The notes beneath the pieces are model-generated. The model did not search any database. It saw nothing but the letters and a program-made list of their open reading frames with translations, and had not been told where the DNA came from. The translations under genes and the position numbers were made by a program. Shown here one piece after another: positions 1 through 7,645 of a stretch of 64,000 bases of DNA (the stretch's first letter is position 1; each line of letters begins with the position of its first letter). This stretch comes from Acidobacteriota bacterium. GTDB lineage: Bacteria; Acidobacteriota; Vicinamibacteria; Vicinamibacterales; SCN-69-37. The stretch is taken from NCBI GenBank assembly GCA_003242705.1, contig QGVF01000003.1, positions 1 to 64,000 on the forward strand, in the 5' to 3' direction.

Positions 1-1
1 G

Positions 2-1570
2 ACCTATGCCGTGACGCTGGATGCGGCCGGCCGCGAGACATCACGCACGCGGCTGCGTCCGCCGACCGGCGGCCAGGTACGCATCGCACCGCCTCCACCG
101 CCGGCGCCGCCCGCCCGCGGCGCCGCGCCCGCAGGCGGCCGCGGGCGCGGGGCGCCGCCCCCTGATCTGCCCATCGCACAGCCGCGGACCGGCCTGCATC
201 CGGGCGAGTGGAACGATGTCGAAATCCTCGTCGATGCCAACATCGTTCGTGTCTTCGTCAACAATCAGGGCCCGAGCGGCGTGGCCGACGAGGAGGTGGG
301 ACGGTACGGTCCCGTGGCTCTGCACGTGGCCGGCACCGGTTCGGTCCGCTTCCGGAACATCGCGTTCAAGGACCTCGCGATCCGGACGCGGCCGGTCGAA
401 CAGGTGTCGCCGCGCTTCCGCGTGCAGCAGATCAGCCCGTTCTACTACTCGTTCGGCGCCGCCGCAGCCGACTTCAACCGCGACGGCGTCATGGACGTCG
501 TCGCCGGACCGCACATCTACTTCGGCCCGGACTACACGCGGAGCCGCGAGGTGTACCTGGCGACGACCGTCAATCCGTCGACGGAGTTTGCCGGTCACGC
601 CTGGATGCAGTTCGCGGCGGACTTCACCGGCGACGGATGGCCCGACGTCCTCAACGCTGCCTTTTCGGGGCCCAACGCCGGCGCGACGCTGTACGTCAAT
701 CCGCGCGGCGAGTCGCGGCGATGGGACAGCTACCGCGTGACGACTGCACAGCAGACGGAGATTGCCGTTCTCACGGATGTCGACGCCGACGGACGTCTCG
801 ACCTGGTCTACGGCGCCGACGGTGCGATGCACTATGCGACTCCGGATCCGGCGGACCCGACGGGACCGTGGATTGTCCGCACCGTCTCCGAGACGGGTTA
901 TGCGACCGCGCACGGCGTGGGAGCAGGGGACATCAACGGCGACGGCCGCATCGACATCCTCAATGCCTATGGATGGTGGGAGCAGCCGGCGGATCGAACG
1001 GCGACGGGGCCGTGGAAATACCATCCACAGGCGTTCGGGCGGAACATCGGTCGTGCCAGCGCCGGCGGCAGCGTCATGGCCGTCTACGACGTGAACGGCG
1101 ATGGCCTCAACGACGTTGTCACGTCGCTGGCGGCACATGGGTGGGGACTGGCGTGGTACGAGCAGAAACGCCGCGAGGACGGCTCGATTTCGTTCGAGCA
1201 GCACATGATCATGGACGACCACAACTGGCCGGACAATGCGGGTGGCGTGGCGTTCTCGCAGCTGCATGGCACGGCCGTGGCCGACGTCGACGGCGACGGC
1301 ATTCCCGACTTCATCGTCGGCAAGCGGTACTGGTCGCACCAGGATACGCAGATCGATCCGGACCCCTACGGCCCGCCGGTGATCTACTGGTACCGCACCG
1401 TCCGTAACCCTTCCGCGCCGGGCGGAGCCGAGTTCGTCCCTGAGCTGATTCACAACCAGTCCGGCGTCGGGTCTGATGCCTGGGCGGGCGACCTCAATGG
1501 CGACGGGCGGATCGACATCGTCACGTCGACGAAGTTCGGGACGTTCATCTTCTGGGGGCAGCAGCCCTGA
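2..1570 (+). CDS. Secreted-type DUF1080/VCBS-repeat beta-propeller protein (5' end missing)
   Basis: The reading frame is already open at base 2, so the N-terminus lies outside the window; the first in-window start (GTG at 11) falls inside the fold. Residues about 1-120 look like the end of a DUF1080 (3-keto-disaccharide hydrolase/LamG-like jelly-roll) domain, with the typical GEWNDVEI and VRFRNIAFKDL strands, interrupted by a Pro/Ala/Gly-rich linker (bases about 85-175). The rest carries seven FG-GAP/VCBS calcium-loop repeats, each with a D-x-[DN]-x-D-G core (for example DFNRDGVMD, DINGDGRID, DLNGDGRID), predicting a beta-propeller. Such proteins are usually exported and bind carbohydrate or protein. 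The enzymatic role of DUF1080 here is unproven. It ends 86 bp before the convergent CobA-HemD gene. Confidence 0.8.
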   Translation, partial: TYAVTLDAAGRETSRTRLRPPTGGQVRIAPPPPPAPPARGAAPAGGRGRGAPPPDLPIAQPRTGLHPGEWNDVEILVDANIVRVFVNNQGPSGVADEEVGRYGPVALHVAGTGSVRFRNIAFKDLAIRTRPVEQVSPRFRVQQISPFYYSFGAAAADFNRDGVMDVVAGPHIYFGPDYTRSREVYLATTVNPSTEFAGHAWMQFAADFTGDGWPDVLNAAFSGPNAGATLYVNPRGESRRWDSYRVTTAQQTEIAVLTDVDADGRLDLVYGADGAMHYATPDPADPTGPWIVRTVSETGYATAHGVGAGDINGDGRIDILNAYGWWEQPADRTATGPWKYHPQAFGRNIGRASAGGSVMAVYDVNGDGLNDVVTSLAAHGWGLAWYEQKRREDGSISFEQHMIMDDHNWPDNAGGVAFSQLHGTAVADVDGDGIPDFIVGKRYWSHQDTQIDPDPYGPPVIYWYRTVRNPSAPGGAEFVPELIHNQSGVGSDAWAGDLNGDGRIDIVTSTKFGTFIFWGQQP

Positions 1571-1656
1571 CGCTGGAGGTGGAGGCGGGGTTCCACAGCC
1601 GCATCGCGCCGGTGCCGGCGACACTGGCGTGCGTCGAGCGGGTGTGACGATCGACC

Positions 1657-3201
1657 CTAGTCGCGGCCGCTGCGGCTGCGGCCGAGCGTTGCGACCAGCG
1701 CCTGCACGAGCCCGGCAACGGTGTACCGGTCGGGAACGATCGGCGCGTCGATCCCGAGCTCTCGCGCCGCTGCCGCCGTCACCGGCCCGATGGTCACGAC
1801 CGTCGTCGTGTTGAGGAGGTCGGCGGCCTGCTCTTCGCCGATCATTGCGGCGAACCGACGCAGGGCGGACGGGCTCGTGAACGTTACCGCATCGATGCGG
1901 CCGTCGAGCAGCTCGCGGTACAGCTCCTGGACAGTGGGGGCATCGGGCGGGACGGGCTCGGTCTGGTAGGCGATGAGCTCGCTCACGTCGGCACCCACGC
2001 GCGCGAGCGCGCCGGCGAGCATGTCGCGCAGCACATCGGGGCGGACGACCAGCACGCGCTGGCCGTCGAGCCGCCCGAACGGCGCCAGAGCCTCGAGGAC
2101 GTGCTCGACGCCGGTCTCGGCGGCCGTGGCATCGGGACGGATCCCGGCCGACGCCAGGCGATCGGCCGTCGACGGCCCCACGGCGCAGATGCGCACGCGC
2201 CCGAGCGCGCGCAGATCGAGCGGGCCACGCGTCAGCGCGGTCAGAAACCGCGTCGCCGCACCTGCCGAGCCGAAGACCACCCAGTCGTAGTCGGCCACCG
2301 CCGCTGCGGCCCGGTCGATCGCCTCCGGATCCTCGGGTGGCACGATGCGGAGCGTCGGCGCCTGGACGGCCTGCGCGCCGAGCGCCTCGAGCGCGTCGGC
2401 CAGTTCCGGCGCCTGCTCGGGCGATCGCGTCACGACAATCCGGCGGCCGAACAGCGGGCGGTCGTCGAACCAGCGCAGGTGCTCGCGCAGCCCGGCTGCC
2501 TTGCCGACCACGAGCAGCCCCGGCCCGCTGTCGACCGCTGCGACGCTCGCGATCATCGTGGCGATTGATCCGGTCAGAGTGTGCTGGGTCGGCAGGGTGC
2601 CGTCGGTGATGAACGCCGCCGGCGTGTCGGGCGGCGTGCCATGGTCGAGCAGCTGCTGCAGCACGGTCGACGCGGCCGCACCGGTGACGAATGAGGTGAT
2701 CGTGCCTTCGAGGCCGGCCAGGGCCGTCCAGGCAATCGGCGGCACCGGATCGGCCGGGTGTTCCTGGCCGCGCAGCAGGACGAACGCATCACCGGCGCCC
2801 GGGTAGGTGACCGGGACGCCGGCGTACGCCGGGGTCGCCACGGCTGCCGGCACGCCGGGCACGATCTCGAACGGGATGCGCTGCTCATAGAGGAACATCG
2901 CCTCCTTGGCACCGCTGTCGAACACGAACGGATCGCCCCACTTCAGTCGGGCGACGATGCTGCCTTCGCGCGCCTTTTCGGCGAGGAGCATCGAGATGGC
3001 GTCCTGGGCGGTGTCACGCTCGGCCGGCGCGCCGGCGGCAATGCGCTCGGCGTGCGGCGGCGCGAAGCGCAGCAGCCGTTCCACGTTGCGGTCGTAGACG
3101 ACGACGTCGGCTTCGCCGAGCGCGCGGAGGCCCCGCGCCGTGATCAGGCCGGGATCGCCCGGTCCGGCGCCGATGATGACGACCCTGCCGGTTCGCGTCA
3201 C
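1657..3201 (-). CDS. cobA/hemD: Fused uroporphyrinogen-III C-methyltransferase / uroporphyrinogen-III synthase
   Basis: 514 aa, GTG start overlapping the stop of the upstream VWFA gene by 4 bp (GTGA). Residues about 7-245 form a tetrapyrrole methylase domain: glycine loop IIGAGPGDPGLIT (9-21), LKWGDPFVF (86-94) and PGVPAAVATPAYAGVPVT (115-132). Residues about 251-505 are HemD, starting FGRRIVVTRSPEQ. HemD cyclises hydroxymethylbilane to uroporphyrinogen III; CobA methylates C2 and C7 to precorrin-2, feeding siroheme/B12. The fusion is known in several bacterial lineages. The usual GGDPFVFGRG stretch reads W-G-D-P-F-V-F-D-S-G here, so methylase activity is less certain than the synthase. No other heme genes are nearby; the partners upstream are VWFA proteins. 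Confidence 0.88.
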   Translation of the reverse strand: MTRTGRVVIIGAGPGDPGLITARGLRALGEADVVVYDRNVERLLRFAPPHAERIAAGAPAERDTAQDAISMLLAEKAREGSIVARLKWGDPFVFDSGAKEAMFLYEQRIPFEIVPGVPAAVATPAYAGVPVTYPGAGDAFVLLRGQEHPADPVPPIAWTALAGLEGTITSFVTGAAASTVLQQLLDHGTPPDTPAAFITDGTLPTQHTLTGSIATMIASVAAVDSGPGLLVVGKAAGLREHLRWFDDRPLFGRRIVVTRSPEQAPELADALEALGAQAVQAPTLRIVPPEDPEAIDRAAAAVADYDWVVFGSAGAATRFLTALTRGPLDLRALGRVRICAVGPSTADRLASAGIRPDATAAETGVEHVLEALAPFGRLDGQRVLVVRPDVLRDMLAGALARVGADVSELIAYQTEPVPPDAPTVQELYRELLDGRIDAVTFTSPSALRRFAAMIGEEQAADLLNTTTVVTIGPVTAAAARELGIDAPIVPDRYTVAGLVQALVATLGRSRSGRD

Positions 3202-4112
3202 CGTCTGACCCTGGGACTGTAGTAGCCGGCACGCGTGCGGGCCGTGACGCCTGGCGCCGTCACGCGCACGGCAATCTCGCGCCAGCTGCCGTCGTAGCGG
3301 GTGTTGTCCGAAACGTAGCCAATCGTGTACTGCGCTTCGAGCTCGTCGGCGATCTGGTTGTAGATAGCCGGGAGCTGGCCGGGAGTGTCGACGAAGAACG
3401 CGCGCCCGCCCGTCGTCTGGGCGAGCATGCGGAGGCCGACTTCGTGCTGGCGGGCGCCGAGCGCGTCGCGCTCGGTCGGGTCGCGCAGCCCGATCGCGTA
3501 GACGATCACGTCGGATCGCTTCGCGCGGTCGACGACCGCGTCGTAGTCGAGCAGGCTGGTGGTGTCCTGTCCGTCCGACAGCAGGACGATGGCCTGCCGC
3601 CGGATTTCGCCGCGCGTCCGACGCCCGATCTGTTCGAGTTCGCCGAAGGCGACGTACAGCGCGGTGTAGAGCGCCGTCTGGCCGCTCGGCCGCGTGGTGC
3701 GGATCGCCTGCTGCAGCAGCTGGCGGTCGTCGGTGAAGGACTGCCGGATGTCGACGCTGTGGTTGAAGGCCACGACCTGGGCCGTGTCGCCCGGGCGCAT
3801 GCGGTCGACGAAGCCGGTGGCCGCTTCGGCCGCCAGCGACATCTTCGACTCCATGCTCATGCTGGCGTCGACGAGCAGCGAAAGCGCAATGGGCTGCGGC
3901 TCGCGCGAGAAGACTTCGATCTTCTGCGGGCGGCCGTCCTCGAACACGAGGAAATCGCCGGCCTCCAGCCCGCCGGCGATGCGGTCGCCGCGCGCGGCCG
4001 TCACGCTCAGGAAGACCATGTCGGTGGTCGTCCTGAACACCTGCTGCGCGGCAGGCGTACCGGCGGCGAGGACCAGCCCGAGCAGGAGGGCGGCCGCCCC
4101 GGCGAGCTTCAT
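3198..4112 (-). CDS. Secreted VWFA-related domain protein with intact MIDAS
   Basis: 304 aa from the ATG at 4112, which overlaps the previous gene's stop by 4 bp (ATGA); an ATG at 4124 would add four residues. A signal peptide (MKLAGAAALLLGLVLAAG...) precedes a short beta region and a von Willebrand factor A domain. The metal-ion-dependent adhesion site is visible: D82-x-S84-x-S86 in VDASMSM, a Thr in SGQTALYTALY and Asp in LLSDGQDTT. Proteins of this type (often called VWFA-related) are exported and thought to bind protein or matrix through Mg2+. It is translationally coupled to the next VWFA gene upstream and to cobA/hemD downstream. The functional link to tetrapyrrole synthesis is unknown and may be only operon packing. 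Confidence 0.8.
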   Translation of the reverse strand: MKLAGAAALLLGLVLAAGTPAAQQVFRTTTDMVFLSVTAARGDRIAGGLEAGDFLVFEDGRPQKIEVFSREPQPIALSLLVDASMSMESKMSLAAEAATGFVDRMRPGDTAQVVAFNHSVDIRQSFTDDRQLLQQAIRTTRPSGQTALYTALYVAFGELEQIGRRTRGEIRRQAIVLLSDGQDTTSLLDYDAVVDRAKRSDVIVYAIGLRDPTERDALGARQHEVGLRMLAQTTGGRAFFVDTPGQLPAIYNQIADELEAQYTIGYVSDNTRYDGSWREIAVRVTAPGVTARTRAGYYSPRVRR

Positions 4113-5023
4113 GGTGCGGCCCATTCCGGTGCGAGCACGCGCAGGTCCCGGTTGCGGCCCGAGATCTCCAGCCGCTCCGGGGGAATCAGCGTGTCGGGCC
4201 GTCCGTACGTAATCTGCCAGCGCGAGGCGATCCGGGCGGCAAGGTTGCGGAAGGCCTGCGGCAGCTGCTGGCTGGCCAGCACGATCTCCCGCGTGCCGCC
4301 GCTCTGCTGCGTGACATCACCGATCACGAGATCGCGTTCGCGCTGTGTCTCCGACATCCCGTCGTATCCGCCGGGGGCCGTCAACAGCAGCACCCAGAGC
4401 GAGGCGTTGGCCCGTTCGAGCGCCTCGCGCACCTGGCGGTGGCGCAGATCGCTGAACTCGGGCCCCGCCTCGACGACGAAGGCGACGATCAGCGGGCGTT
4501 CGGCCTTGCGGGTCCGCAGCGCGAGGGTGGTTTCCTGGATGGCCTCGAGCAGCCGTGCGCCGGCACCCGGCCGGGGCGCGATCAGGTCGATGCCGCGGCT
4601 GACCGCCGAGAACGACGGATTGAAGTCGACGAGCACGGTAGGGCGATCGCCGAACGTCGTCAGCCGGACGGCCGGCGGCGGATCGAGCGATGTCACCAGG
4701 TCGGTGAACGCGTTCAGTCCGTCACGCAGATCCCGGATGGTCGGCATGGCGGCCTGGCTGTCGTCGACGAGCAGCGCGATGTGGGTCGGTGGCGGCGCGG
4801 GGCTGACGGCGATGATTTCCCGGGCAACGCCGTCTTCGCGCACGATGACGTCGTCCGGCTGGAGCTCGTCGACCGGTGTGCCGTCGCGCAGGACGGTCAC
4901 GGTAATCGCCCGCTGCCGGGACTGCGGCGCGGCCGCCAGGGCGGCGCCAATCATGCTCACGCAGCAGGCGATCGCGAGAAGGAGCGGAACCTGCGGCTTC
5001 CGCCGCGCGTGGTGCGTGTGCAT
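4109..5023 (-). CDS. Secreted VWFA-related protein with degenerate MIDAS
   Basis: 304 aa, ATG at 5023 preceded by an AGGGGG ribosome site six bases away. Residues 10-32 are a hydrophobic export signal after a His/Arg-rich start. A short beta domain with the FEDG-like sequence VREDG (residues 61-65) precedes a VWFA fold. The MIDAS reads D87-D-S89-Q-A91, so the second serine of D-x-S-x-S is replaced by Ala, which may weaken metal binding. The C-terminal region (QLPQAFRNLAARIASRWQITYGRP) resembles the end of other VWFA-related proteins. It is the first gene of a tight three-gene unit with the next VWFA protein and cobA/hemD, suggesting the two VWFA proteins are made together. Role unknown; adhesion or extracellular complex formation is inference. 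Confidence 0.75.
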   Translation of the reverse strand: MHTHHARRKPQVPLLLAIACCVSMIGAALAAAPQSRQRAITVTVLRDGTPVDELQPDDVIVREDGVAREIIAVSPAPPPTHIALLVDDSQAAMPTIRDLRDGLNAFTDLVTSLDPPPAVRLTTFGDRPTVLVDFNPSFSAVSRGIDLIAPRPGAGARLLEAIQETTLALRTRKAERPLIVAFVVEAGPEFSDLRHRQVREALERANASLWVLLLTAPGGYDGMSETQRERDLVIGDVTQQSGGTREIVLASQQLPQAFRNLAARIASRWQITYGRPDTLIPPERLEISGRNRDLRVLAPEWAAP

Positions 5024-5041
5024 GCAGACCCCCTACCGGGC

Positions 5042-5047
5042 AGTATA
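5042..5047 (-). promoter_or_regulatory. Probable -10 element for the VWFA/cobA-hemD unit
   Basis: On the minus strand the hexamer TATACT lies 18 bases before the ATG at 5023, giving a predicted short leader that contains the AGGGGG ribosome site. No convincing -35 is visible, so this is a weak call. Confidence 0.35.
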
Positions 5048-5079
5048 GCGGGAGGCCCGAAGGTGCAGGAGCGTCCGGC

Positions 5080-5124
5080 AGAAGAAACGACGGCCCGACC
5101 CGGCCTGGGGCCGGATCGGGCCGT
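5080..5124 (-). terminator. Intrinsic terminator of the ATP synthase Fo operon
   Basis: ACGGCCCGA (5090-5098) pairs perfectly with TCGGGCCGT (5116-5124), and inside it CCGGCC pairs with GGCCGG around a TGG loop. On the minus strand the hairpin is followed by CGTTTCTTCT, a moderate U-rich tail. It lies 20 bases after the atpF stop, so it closes the operon before any F1 gene. Confidence 0.75.
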
Positions 5125-5144
5125 GAGGAAAACTGCCGCCGGCG

Positions 5145-5663
5145 CTACGACGGGCGCTGGTCCGGCCGCTCCTGATCGAGCGTGGTGATCACCTCGTCGA
5201 GCAGTCGCTCGTGGTCGGCCGGCGTCACGGTACGGCGCAGCACCTTCGACGCAATCGCGAAGGAGAGGTCGACGGCCTCCTGGCGCAGCTGCGCGACGGC
5301 CTGGGCCGTCTGGCGCTCGATCTCGCGCTGCGCCCGCTCGACAATGCCGGCGGCCTGGTCAGTAGCCTGCTGGCGCATCTCCTGACGGAAGCGCTCGGCG
5401 TCGGCGCGTGCGGCCGACACGATGGCGTCGGCCTCGCGCCGCGCCTCGACGAGCAGCTGCGCGCCCTCCTCCTGCACGCGGGCGAGCTCCTCGCGGGCCT
5501 TGCGCGCCTCCTCGAGCGCGTCGGCAATCGACTTCCGGCGCAGCTCGAGTGCGTGCAGCAGCGGCCGCCAGGCGAACTTCGCCAGCAGTGCCGCCAGGAC
5601 GAGGAACGTCAGGATCGTCCAGACGTAGAGTCCGGGATCGACTTGAACGAGGGGATTGTCCAC
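5145..5663 (-). CDS. atpF: ATP synthase Fo subunit b
   Basis: 172 aa, GTG start four bases after the atpE stop. One N-terminal membrane helix (residues about 12-30, GLYVWTILTFLVLAALLAKF) is followed by a long, highly charged Ala/Glu/Arg-rich coiled coil and a short C-terminal segment (SKVLRRTVTPADHERLLDEV) that would contact delta. Subunit b is the peripheral stalk that holds F1 still against the c-ring. Only one b gene is present, so the stalk is predicted to be a homodimer rather than b/b'. It is the last gene of the Fo unit; a terminator follows directly, and delta, alpha, gamma, beta and epsilon genes are absent from this window. Confidence 0.93.
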   Translation of the reverse strand: MDNPLVQVDPGLYVWTILTFLVLAALLAKFAWRPLLHALELRRKSIADALEEARKAREELARVQEEGAQLLVEARREADAIVSAARADAERFRQEMRQQATDQAAGIVERAQREIERQTAQAVAQLRQEAVDLSFAIASKVLRRTVTPADHERLLDEVITTLDQERPDQRPS

Positions 5664-5667
5664 GGCC

Positions 5668-5910
5668 CTACTTCATCAGGACGATCAGCAGGCAGAACAC
5701 CTCGGCGATGATGGCCGCGCCTTCGAGCAGGAAGAGCGGCAGGTTCGTCGCGCCGGTGATCTGAGCGGCGGCGGCCGGCTGCCGGGCGATGGCCTCTGCC
5801 GATGCCGCCGCGAGACGGCCGATGCCGAGGCCGGCGCCGATCACGGCCATTCCGATTCCGAGCGCAGCGCCGACGTAAGCGAACGGCACGAAAGAAGCAG
5901 CTTCACCCAT
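5668..5910 (-). CDS. atpE: ATP synthase Fo subunit c
   Basis: 80 aa, ATG at 5910 with a GGAGGG site eight bases upstream. Two membrane helices form the hairpin: residues about 9-34 (glycine-rich, GIGMAVIGAGLGIG) and about 55-79, joined by the polar loop ARQP (42-45) that contacts gamma/epsilon. The ion-carrying carboxylate is E63 in FLLEGAAII. The positions that make sodium c-rings (a Gln in helix 1, Ser after the Glu) are not Gln/Ser here, so proton coupling is predicted. A second acidic residue, E70, lies two turns further along the same helix, where most c-subunits have a hydrophobic residue. Flanked by atpB and atpF in the usual order. Confidence 0.94.
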   Translation of the reverse strand: MGEAASFVPFAYVGAALGIGMAVIGAGLGIGRLAAASAEAIARQPAAAAQITGATNLPLFLLEGAAIIAEVFCLLIVLMK

Positions 5911-5939
5911 GTTCCAGTCCCTCCGGTCTCTCGTTGACT

Positions 5940-6890
5940 TTAGTGGTGTGCGTGAATGGCCATGCCGATGAACACGGCCGACAGCAGCGTGAACACGTAC
6001 GCCTGAACCAGGACGACGATGATTTCGAGCGCGTAGATGCCGGTCGACACCGGCACCGAGAAGAGCAGCCCGACACCGATGCCCGCCAGGGCGGTCGAAA
6101 AGGTCTCGGTGAAGATGAACACGAACGACAGGAAGGCCAGAATCGCCAGGTGACCACCTGTCATGTTGGCCGCCAGTCGCATCGTGAGCGCGAACGGCCG
6201 CACGAACATGCTCAGCAGCTCGAGCGGGACGAGCAGCAGATACAGCAGCGGCGGCAGCCCCTTCGGGGCGAGGTTCAGCCAGTGCTGCACGAAGCCGTGC
6301 GCGCGCGATCCGGCGATGATGACCGCGAAGAACGTGATCGTCGCGAGCGCGGCCGTGACGTTGAAGTTGGCCGTGATCGTCGACCCGCCGTGCAGCAGCG
6401 TGCCCAGGAACGAGTCGGGCGAGGCGTGCAGCACGTAGTGGTTGAGCAGCCCGAGCACCTCGAAAATCGGCACGAGGCCGATGGCATTGGCCGCCAGGAT
6501 GAAGATGAAGAGCGTGAGCAGCAGCGGCGTCCACGCCATCAGCCACTTCGAGCCGAGGTTCGGCCGGGCAATCGAGTCGCGGACGTACTCGACGATGAAC
6601 TCCAGCGCGTTCATCGCGCCGGTCGGCGCCGTCATTCCCCGCTTGAGGTAGCCGCGGACGAGCAGCGTCACCGTGACGAACACCAGCGCCGCCACCACCC
6701 ACAGCATGAACACGTGCTTGGTGACCGACAGGTCGATTCCGAACACGACGGGCAGCGGGATCAGCGGGTGATGCGGATCGCTGTTGGCGATGTGGCCGAT
6801 CAGCAGCGTCCCGGCATCGAAGCCCTCGCCGGCCGCCTCGGCGGCGGCCCCGGCAGCGTGCGCGTCTGGAATCTGTGCGTGCTCGTTCAT
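5940..6890 (-). CDS. atpB: ATP synthase Fo subunit a
   Basis: 316 aa. After a hydrophilic N-terminus of about 45 residues, a set of membrane helices follows. The invariant arginine that faces the c-ring carboxylate is R238 in LTMRLAANMTGGH, and the half-channel helix with NxxG/P-type residues (NAIGLVPIFE, 135-144) is present. Subunit a supplies the proton half-channels of Fo. The Ala/Gly-rich N-terminal extension (residues 8-25) is longer than in enteric proteins. It lies 29 bases before atpE and 15 bases after the atpI-like gene, all in one transcription unit. Confidence 0.94.
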   Translation of the reverse strand: MNEHAQIPDAHAAGAAAEAAGEGFDAGTLLIGHIANSDPHHPLIPLPVVFGIDLSVTKHVFMLWVVAALVFVTVTLLVRGYLKRGMTAPTGAMNALEFIVEYVRDSIARPNLGSKWLMAWTPLLLTLFIFILAANAIGLVPIFEVLGLLNHYVLHASPDSFLGTLLHGGSTITANFNVTAALATITFFAVIIAGSRAHGFVQHWLNLAPKGLPPLLYLLLVPLELLSMFVRPFALTMRLAANMTGGHLAILAFLSFVFIFTETFSTALAGIGVGLLFSVPVSTGIYALEIIVVLVQAYVFTLLSAVFIGMAIHAHH

Positions 6891-6905
6891 GCAGAAGGCC
6901 GGAAA

Positions 6906-7262
6906 TCAGGATGGCTGGACCGTCGTCAGACGGCGCAGCAGAAACGCCTGGGCCGCGTACAGGGCCACGAAAAAGACGGCAAACGCCACGGCGAACGCCG
7001 CCAGGTCGATGCCGGGCACCCGGCTGATCGCGACGACGTACACGCCGAAGAACAGCATCTTGACGAACAGGGCGCCGATGAGCAGGCGCGTCACCTGCAC
7101 CGGGTCGCGGCGCCAGGTCCGTTCGACTGCGAGCCAGGTGGCGACCGCGGCGGCGAGCGGACCGGCCATGCCGAAGAACGCTTCAACCGATCGATCGGTG
7201 AGCGCCGCGGCTGTCAGCCAGCCGGCGACACATCCCGCCGTCATCCAGAACACCTGTTTCAT
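6906..7262 (-). CDS. AtpI-like Fo accessory membrane protein
   Basis: 118 aa from the ATG at 7262, which overlaps the atpZ stop as ATGA; a GTG at 7271 would add three residues. Four hydrophobic segments are visible (about residues 4-22, 31-46, 62-80 and 88-107), matching the ATP synthase subunit I family in size and layout, though sequence conservation in that family is low. AtpI proteins help assemble or stabilise the c-ring and may aid magnesium supply. Position between atpZ and atpB is the typical place for atpI, which is the main support for the call. Confidence 0.7.
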   Translation of the reverse strand: MKQVFWMTAGCVAGWLTAAALTDRSVEAFFGMAGPLAAAVATWLAVERTWRRDPVQVTRLLIGALFVKMLFFGVYVVAISRVPGIDLAAFAVAFAVFFVALYAAQAFLLRRLTTVQPS

Positions 7263-7504
7263 CGCCGCCACAGAGTTTTCGCGAGCTGATAGAGGCCGAC
7301 GGCCACACCCAGCAGCAGCCCGGCGACTGCCAGCGCGGGTGAGGTGCCGTAGCGGGCGTCGAGCGCGTAGCCGATTGCGCCGAGCACGACAATGGCTCCC
7401 ACCAGGCCGTAGCCGGCCGCGGCCGCCGGTCCCACGCTGCTGACATGGCCCTGGAAGGCCTTCAGCGCGCGGGTCAGCGGTGACTCGTGCTCCGGGTGCT
7501 CCAT
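7259..7504 (-). CDS. atpZ: AtpZ/AtpI-type Fo accessory protein
   Basis: 81 aa from the ATG at 7504; an in-frame GTG at 7510 is also possible. A polar N-terminus is followed by two membrane helices (about residues 25-47 and 54-72) separated by LDARYGTSP, and ends KTLWRR, the layout of the small AtpZ family (two helices, G-x-x-L/I-D between them). AtpZ works with AtpI as an ion-linked helper of the ATP synthase rotor. It is the first gene of the Fo operon; an extended -10 promoter lies about 33 bases upstream. Confidence 0.75.
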   Translation of the reverse strand: MEHPEHESPLTRALKAFQGHVSSVGPAAAAGYGLVGAIVVLGAIGYALDARYGTSPALAVAGLLLGVAVGLYQLAKTLWRR

Positions 7505-7536
7505 GCGCACCTCGCTGCCGACACGCGAACCTCCGA

Positions 7537-7545
7537 TCTATAGCA
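7537..7545 (-). promoter_or_regulatory. Extended -10 promoter element of the Fo operon
   Basis: Minus-strand TGCTATAGA fits the extended -10 form TG-n-TATAAT (five of six hexamer matches). It precedes atpZ by about 33 bases and has no good -35, which is normal for extended -10 promoters. A GGAGG lies just after it. Confidence 0.45.
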
Positions 7546-7645
7546 CATTGTGAATTCTTTCACTAGCCGGAGCCGCCCGGCGGCTGTTCGGGCCACCGGG
7601 GCCGGAATTTCGCCGAAAACCGGCCCGTCCCGGCAGGCACGCCTT

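Noticed and set aside
5802-7289. Long open frame on the plus strand over the ATP synthase Fo genes
   Set aside because: It is antisense to well-supported atpB, atpE and the AtpI-like gene; its translation is rich in Arg, Asp, Glu and His repeats, as expected of GC-rich shadow frames.
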